A stretch of DNA of 64,000 bases, taken from NCBI GenBank assembly GCA_008933995.1, contig WARS01000071.1:1339501-1403500 (forward strand), written 5' to 3'. This document shows positions 58,680-64,000 of this stretch, piece by piece; the first letter of the stretch is position 1, and each line of letters opens with the position of its first letter. The position numbers and the translations under genes are program-made. The stretch comes from Datnioides undecimradiatus. Taxonomy: Eukaryota > Chordata > Actinopteri > Lobotiformes > Datnioididae. A model generated the notes under the pieces. That model was given only the letters and a program-made list of their open reading frames with translations, did no database searches and had not been told where the DNA came from.

Positions 58680-59202
58680 TTGATCAGTGAGTGTGTGAGT
58701 GAAACAGAGCTTCTCTCTGTGACTGAGCAGCGACTCAGCAACGATGTGACTCTGCAAGGTCAGAAGCTGCTTTCTGAGGCTACATCCTGTATTAAAGCAG
58801 AGACTCAGCTTCAATGCTCTGCAGAGACTCTGGAGTCACAGCAGCACATCACTACTGTATTATTAAAGCAGAGTCAGCTTCAATGCTCTGCAGAGACTCT
58901 GCAGTCCACACAGCAACACCTTGACTGTATTAAAGCAGAGACTCAGCTTCAATGCTCTGCAGAGACTCTGGAGTCACAACAGCACATCACTTTGTATTAA
59001 AGCAGAGACTCAGCTTCAATGCTCTGCACAGACTCTGCAGTGCAACAACACATGACTGTATTAAAGCAGAGACTCAGCTTCAATGCTCTGCACTGGAGTC
59101 ACAGCAACACATGACTGTATTAAAGCAGAGACTCAGCTTTAATGCTCTGCAGAGACTCTGGAGTCACAGCAACACATCACCACAGCACTGCTTTTGCATT
59201 AA
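58680..59202 (+). repeat. 65-bp satellite-like repeat R2, locus 2 (6 units)
   Basis: Leader GATCAGTGAGTGTGTGAGTG ... ACTGAGCAGCGACTCAGC followed by six tandem units beginning TGTATTAAAGCAGAGACTCA. Units differ by small indels (CTGTATTATTAAAGC in unit 2, a shortened unit 5). Ends with ACCACAGCACTGCTTTTGCA. Confidence 0.92.
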
Positions 59203-60884
59203 ACTGCAGAAACAGTACATATTGGTGCATATGAGAAAAATGTGGGCGATAATATCGGGTGACTGATATATTGTTTGGATTGTTGTTCACATGCATTATT
59301 TAGCACGACGCAAAGACAAAATCACCAAATTAAATATTTATTTGAAAAAAGAAATGGCTATTGTTCGTACAAAACGAAAATTTCCACCAAAACACTGAGT
59401 CGTCTGGATGGAAAAACCTGATCTAACTGAGCTGAACTCAGTAAAACAACACATTATTCCTGACTATATGTAAAGGGCTAATGGGCTAAAATTAATCAGG
59501 AGCTGTTTTTATAATTGATTATAGTCAGTGTTATGGTTAAAGTATAATAATTCTCCTTTTCTGACTTCAACATGCACTCTGGTAATTCCTGATGAACCAT
59601 TTTTACTATTTTCTCACATTTTATAGATAAGATTATAAAGTCATTGAGAAAATAATCTGTAGATGTTGAAAGTAATTCTTTAGAAATACATTTTATGCCC
59701 TTGTTACATGCAGGTAACACTGAGTTCATTGTTTAAATGAGATGTAAACAGTAGAGGAGTGACGTCCTATTGTATCTGTGCCTAAACTGACCATGTGTCA
59801 TTTGTAGCTGACTAATTAGAGAAGACGACTGCAGCTGGAGACAAACGCTGTCTGACAACTGAATGTATCATCATCAGCAGGACAAAACAGACACAGGTCA
59901 GGCTCCGAGTGGCTTTTCTACAATATGTAGGTCTACACTGTGACTGCCTTGGTTTTAGGTTTACCTGAGATTAGAATTAGGATTAGGTTCAGGTCAGATT
60001 GAGAGTTTGTGCAGTGAGGGTGGTCGGACACTGAGGGATCTGACCAACATCACGTCGGCAGCTTTGTTCGCTGTGAGTTTCTGTTATTTCTCTTATTCAC
60101 CAGTGGAAATCCCCCTTTGTGTGTCTGTGTGTGTGTGTGTGTGTGTGTGCGTGTGTGTGTGTATGTGTGTGTACACGCATCCACTTGAGGCTTTGTCACG
60201 TGGCTTCTTGTGTGTTTTGGTGGTTGAGTGTGAGCATGCTTGTGTATCTCTGTGTGTCTATGAGCAGATTAGTCGTACAGTCCTCTGTCTCCTTTTGTGT
60301 GTGTGTTGGTGTGTATGTGCTGTGTGCGTGTGTCCTACGTCCCTATGTGACAGCCCACATGTGTGTGTATGCATGCTTGTACCTTGCTCATATATCTGCA
60401 TACATTACTGTGTCTTTGCGTGATTGCATATCTACATGTGTGTGCTTTTGTACTTGTGTGTTTATGTGTGTGTATTTGTGTGTGGGTGTGTGTGTGTGTC
60501 CCAGCCAGGAGTCAGCAGCAGACCTCGTCCTCGACGCCCACTCACACTCCCTCCAGCTGACTGGCACCATGGCAACCGAGAGATCCAGCCAGCCGAGCAG
60601 GCGAGGCAGCCAGGACCCTGTGTGTGTGTCTGTGTGTGTGTGTTAAGGTGGGTTTGTCTCTTCAGTTCTTGTTGGTGTATTTTGTGTATGTGTTGGGTGT
60701 GTGTGTACCAGCAGCATTTACATATATATGTGCATAAAACCTTTGCATTTGTTTGCAGCTCTGTCGTACATGTGGCAGATCATGCATACATACATATGTT
60801 TATGTGAATGAGTGTGAGCACATATGCATTTGTGTGTATGGTGAATGTTCATTTAAGCATGCAGTCATATGGCTGCATAGCTCT

Positions 60885-60924
<40 letters not shown>

Positions 60925-61208
60925 GGTTGTTTGGCTGTTGTGGGGTCAGAATGAGGAGTTGTTGTTTTGTTGTTTGTTTTTTTCCAAGTGATGCCGCAAG
61001 AAATGGATCAGGGCTGAGAGAAGCTGAACCGTGTCCTCCTTACCCTCGACCGCTGTCGTCTCTTTATGGACACAACTGTTTTTAGATTAAAGGTCAATAA
61101 GACATAGTCTGTGTGCGTAGGCAGTCTGAACCCCCAAAGTCCAGACAGTAGACAACAAAACCAAAGTAAACGGCCTTGGATAAAATTCATGAAAACTGAA
61201 AATGGTGG
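59203..61208. other. no gene confirmed; GT-rich patches
   Basis: GT-rich between 60,115 and 60,660 and (GT)n at 60,887-60,922. A short non-repetitive island at 60,505-60,620 is discussed separately as a doubtful exon. Confidence 0.5.
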
Positions 61209-61452
61209 CTGATCAGTGAGTGTGTGAGTGAAACAGAGCTTCTCTCTGTGACTGAGCAGCGATTCAGCAGCGATGTGACTCTGCAAAGGTCAGAAGCTGC
61301 TTTCTGAAACACATCACTGTATTAAAGCAGAGACTCAGCTTCAGTGCTCTGCAGAGACTCTGGAGTCACAGCAACACATGACTGTATTAAAGCAGAGACT
61401 CAGCTTCAATGCTCTGCAGAGACTCTGGAGTCACAGCAACACCACACACTGT
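61209..61452 (+). repeat. 65-bp satellite-like repeat R2, locus 3 (2 units)
   Basis: Same leader as locus 2 (GATCAGTGAGTGTGTGAGTG), then two units nearly identical to those at locus 1. Confidence 0.92.
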
Positions 61453-64000
61453 CTCTGACTCACACACCGGTAAATAAACAGTTTGCCTACCAGGATATGC
61501 CTGACTGCACTCTAGTGAGCATGTAATGGAAAAGGTTTCCACCAAAAAGGAAAAACTTGCCATTTTTAAATAAATATGCAAAATGAGTTTGCTTAATTTA
61601 GCGTGGCAGGATATCAGCTAGTTTGAAAAGACATAAAAAGGGCTGAATTCAGTTGCAAACGGTATTAAACAGTCACTCACCAGCTCATACTTAGGTAATA
61701 TTAGTTATATTATTTTTTGTGTCTGATTGCAGGCCATTTGGAGACGTTGAACTTAAAGTGTGATTGTTGTGAAGGTGGATTTGTGCTGCAGAAGACTGTT
61801 CAGTCCTTTTTCACAGATGTGCATGGACCTGCAGCTACAGTTGCTACTGTACTGAACTTAAACTAATCAGTCACATTCATACATCAGTCTATTTCATGCT
61901 GCTTATTTGGATCTGTTTTGCATTATTTTAATGAATATATCATTAGGAGTTCCTGTTTTATGAAACTGCAAAGTGCCTAAAAACAGTGATATAATAATAA
62001 TAATTCATTCTTGTTCTTTCAGGTTGTGCATTGGGCAACACAGACAAAATCAAATGTCATGATATTTTTAACCAAATACCTTTATATCAATCACAACATA
62101 TTTAAAATATCAGTAATGTTGATATAATGACTAAGTGCAAATAGCAGACCAGCTCAAACAGTCTGCATAGTTCTAATTATAATAATTCAGTTTTAAAAAC
62201 AGGAAAACACAAACACTTTTGACATATTATGATATTACTTTACCCAAAGATGCAGCAAGTAGAGACTTCAGGAGGCCTCAGACTCTCCCATGAAATACTT
62301 CCAGCTCATAACTCCGATAAAAAACAGACCTTTTACTTCAGATTTAGGGATTTTCTTATCTGTTTCCAAATTGTTGAACTGTTTCTTTAATCAGAATCAC
62401 AAACACTCTGACAACAATCTCCTGTCTTCAGCAGTCCGTCCCACCATGTTTACTCACAACCTGCTTCTCTGCCACTCCCGCTCTACGCAGAAGATCTGGA
62501 GTTACGTCAGTTTCTGTTTCCACAACATCCATGAGAATCATCTGGAAACCAGCACAGCAAATTTATATAACACACAGTTAAACAGCTGCAGAGATCATAA
62601 GAGGAAATGTTTAAACATGACACACAAAAAAAAACAGTAATATGCAACAGTAATACAGCTGGAACTACAAGTCCATAGATTGATTCGTCGATTGGTCGAT
62701 TGATTTCTCTTTGTATCTTTCTGTGTTAAATTGTGATAAATTCGGATGTTCTATTTTGGATATTAAAAGTCAGTGTTTGGTCTGAAATCATCAGTTCACG
62801 TGCAGATTATCACAAAATTTTACAAAAATATCCAAAAGGTCAAAGGTCAACTTCACTGTGACGTCATAATCCTCTGTCATCATTCACACTCAGAACCTGG
62901 ACGGCAGATTGGGATCATACTTCAGGTTTGGTCTGGTGCTGAACTGGTGACACAAAGATCTTTGTGTGTTTGTGTGTGAAACATCAACGATTTGGCGTCT
63001 GCAGCTTCTCTGCAGCAGCAGCCCTGTTTGAATCATTGTCGTCCAGAAGCAGCTTGTTGGTTCTGCTGATTCAGCTGCAGGTGGTTGTTTATGCATCGCC
63101 TGATGAAGCTCTACATCAGTCCTCCTCTGGAAAAACAGTCTCTAAGTGAAGACCTGAGAGTGGACAATCCTTCCCTCATCAAGGAAGCAGAGAAAAGCTC
63201 TTGAGCAAGTCACTGATGTCTGACGAGAAGACAAAAGTGAAGGTTTGAAACCACTCATCCTGGTCTGGGACAGTTCCCCGCCCTGTGCAGGGCCTCAGCA
63301 AACTGACAGTGGAGATTTCAACACTTGGAGGTTGTGTGTGTGTGTGTGTCAAACAGAAGAAGAGAAAGAGGAAGAAAAAGAAGAACAGGACAGTTTCACC
63401 GAGGAGGAAATCGAAGAGGCCCAACCCAGGATGGCCTCGGACATGGACCGACAAACCAGGATGAAAACATGGATGGACTAAAAGCAAAACAGCACTGTAA
63501 CACTGACTGTTTGTATCACTTGAACGCAACATGCTGTAGCAACACATGGAGCCAAAATCTGGGTGACATCAAAACAAAACCTGCAAAGTGAGATTGGAGA
63601 GAAGTCATGAACAGAAGCTGTTTGTAAAGCTGCATTAATGAATGATGGAGTGTTAGCAAAGCGAATCCACACTAGTTCCACAATCTTCAGAAAATATGAC
63701 GCAAATGGCTTCAAAATACATTTTTATACATTGCATCATCTATTTGCACCATAAGAACATTATTAAATGCTGTTTATCTGTTACACTTAAATGCAGAATT
63801 AAGTTCAGTAGGTTCAGTATAAAAGGCTGAGTTTGGGTGAGACGTTTGACGGATGCTCGCCATTGTTCATCTTTTAACTCCTTAACTTAAAAAGTCATTG
63901 ACCTCTCAAATAGCTGTCTTCAGTTGGATTCGCCCTCAAACAGCAGTTGGTTTCCCACCAGCTGCCCTCGACGGCAAACGTTGGCCTCACGGACAACAGC
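61453..64000. other. no gene recognised at the right edge
   Basis: AT-rich, short frames only. A purine-rich stretch at 63,352-63,420 gives a Glu/Lys-rich frame that looks like chance. Confidence 0.5.

Noticed and set aside
60119..60646. Cys/Val-rich frames of up to 175 codons
   Set aside because: Mostly translated GT repeats; only the small island at 60,505-60,620 is kept as a question.
63245..63481. Glu/Lys-rich frame ending DRQTRMKTWMD near the right edge
   Set aside because: Arises from a purine run after a GT repeat; no matching splice context or family.

Overview
The window is vertebrate genomic DNA, almost certainly from a ray-finned fish, probably a percomorph teleost. The evidence is two interrupted vertebrate genes with GT-AG introns, very many (CA)n/(TG)n microsatellites, interspersed repeats of the kind common in fish, an L2-like LINE remnant and a mariner remnant. 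Nothing bacterial, viral or organellar was seen.

Left part (1-34,250, minus strand): most of a DNMT3B-type de novo DNA methyltransferase gene. Fifteen coding exons can be joined in a single frame (599 codons), with every split codon agreeing across the junctions. They run from a start codon at 33,690 down to 2,303 and encode a low-complexity N-terminus, a PWWP domain, an ADD (GATA-like plus PHD) zinc domain and the first part of the methyltransferase domain, including the S-adenosylmethionine loop. The remaining catalytic exons, including the catalytic Pro-Cys loop, lie beyond the left edge. A probable leader exon is at about 34.2 kb.

Centre (34,250-35,725): a divergent intergenic segment of about 1.5 kb with a CT repeat and, next to the right-hand gene, a perfect NRF1-type palindrome. 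Then 35,726-42,031 (plus strand): a complete nine-exon commd7 gene (199 aa), followed by two AATAAA signals. COMMD7 and DNMT3B are also head-to-head neighbours in human, so this is conserved synteny and supports orthology.

Right part (42,232-64,000): no convincing protein-coding gene. It holds fish repeats, a dead mariner transposase remnant (56.5-57.1 kb), two loci of a 65-bp satellite-like repeat that also occurs inside a dnmt3b intron, a tandemly duplicated CCAAT-box segment with splice-donor-like ends (48.9-49.35 kb) that may be a promoter/first exon of a downstream plus-strand gene, and motif-rich patches that may be regulatory. From memory, human NOL4L lies beyond COMMD7 on the same strand, so part of this could be its upstream or intronic DNA. 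That is inference.

The most notable patterns are: dinucleotide repeats placed directly at splice sites (UG tracts at 6 of 23 visible 3' splice sites; UG or CA tracts at 6 of 23 5' splice sites); a possible 9-codon upstream ORF whose stop would be created at the splice junction and overlap the dnmt3b start codon; and a 39-bp tandem array carrying five CTCF-like cores inside a dnmt3b intron. No wholly new biological system could be demonstrated.
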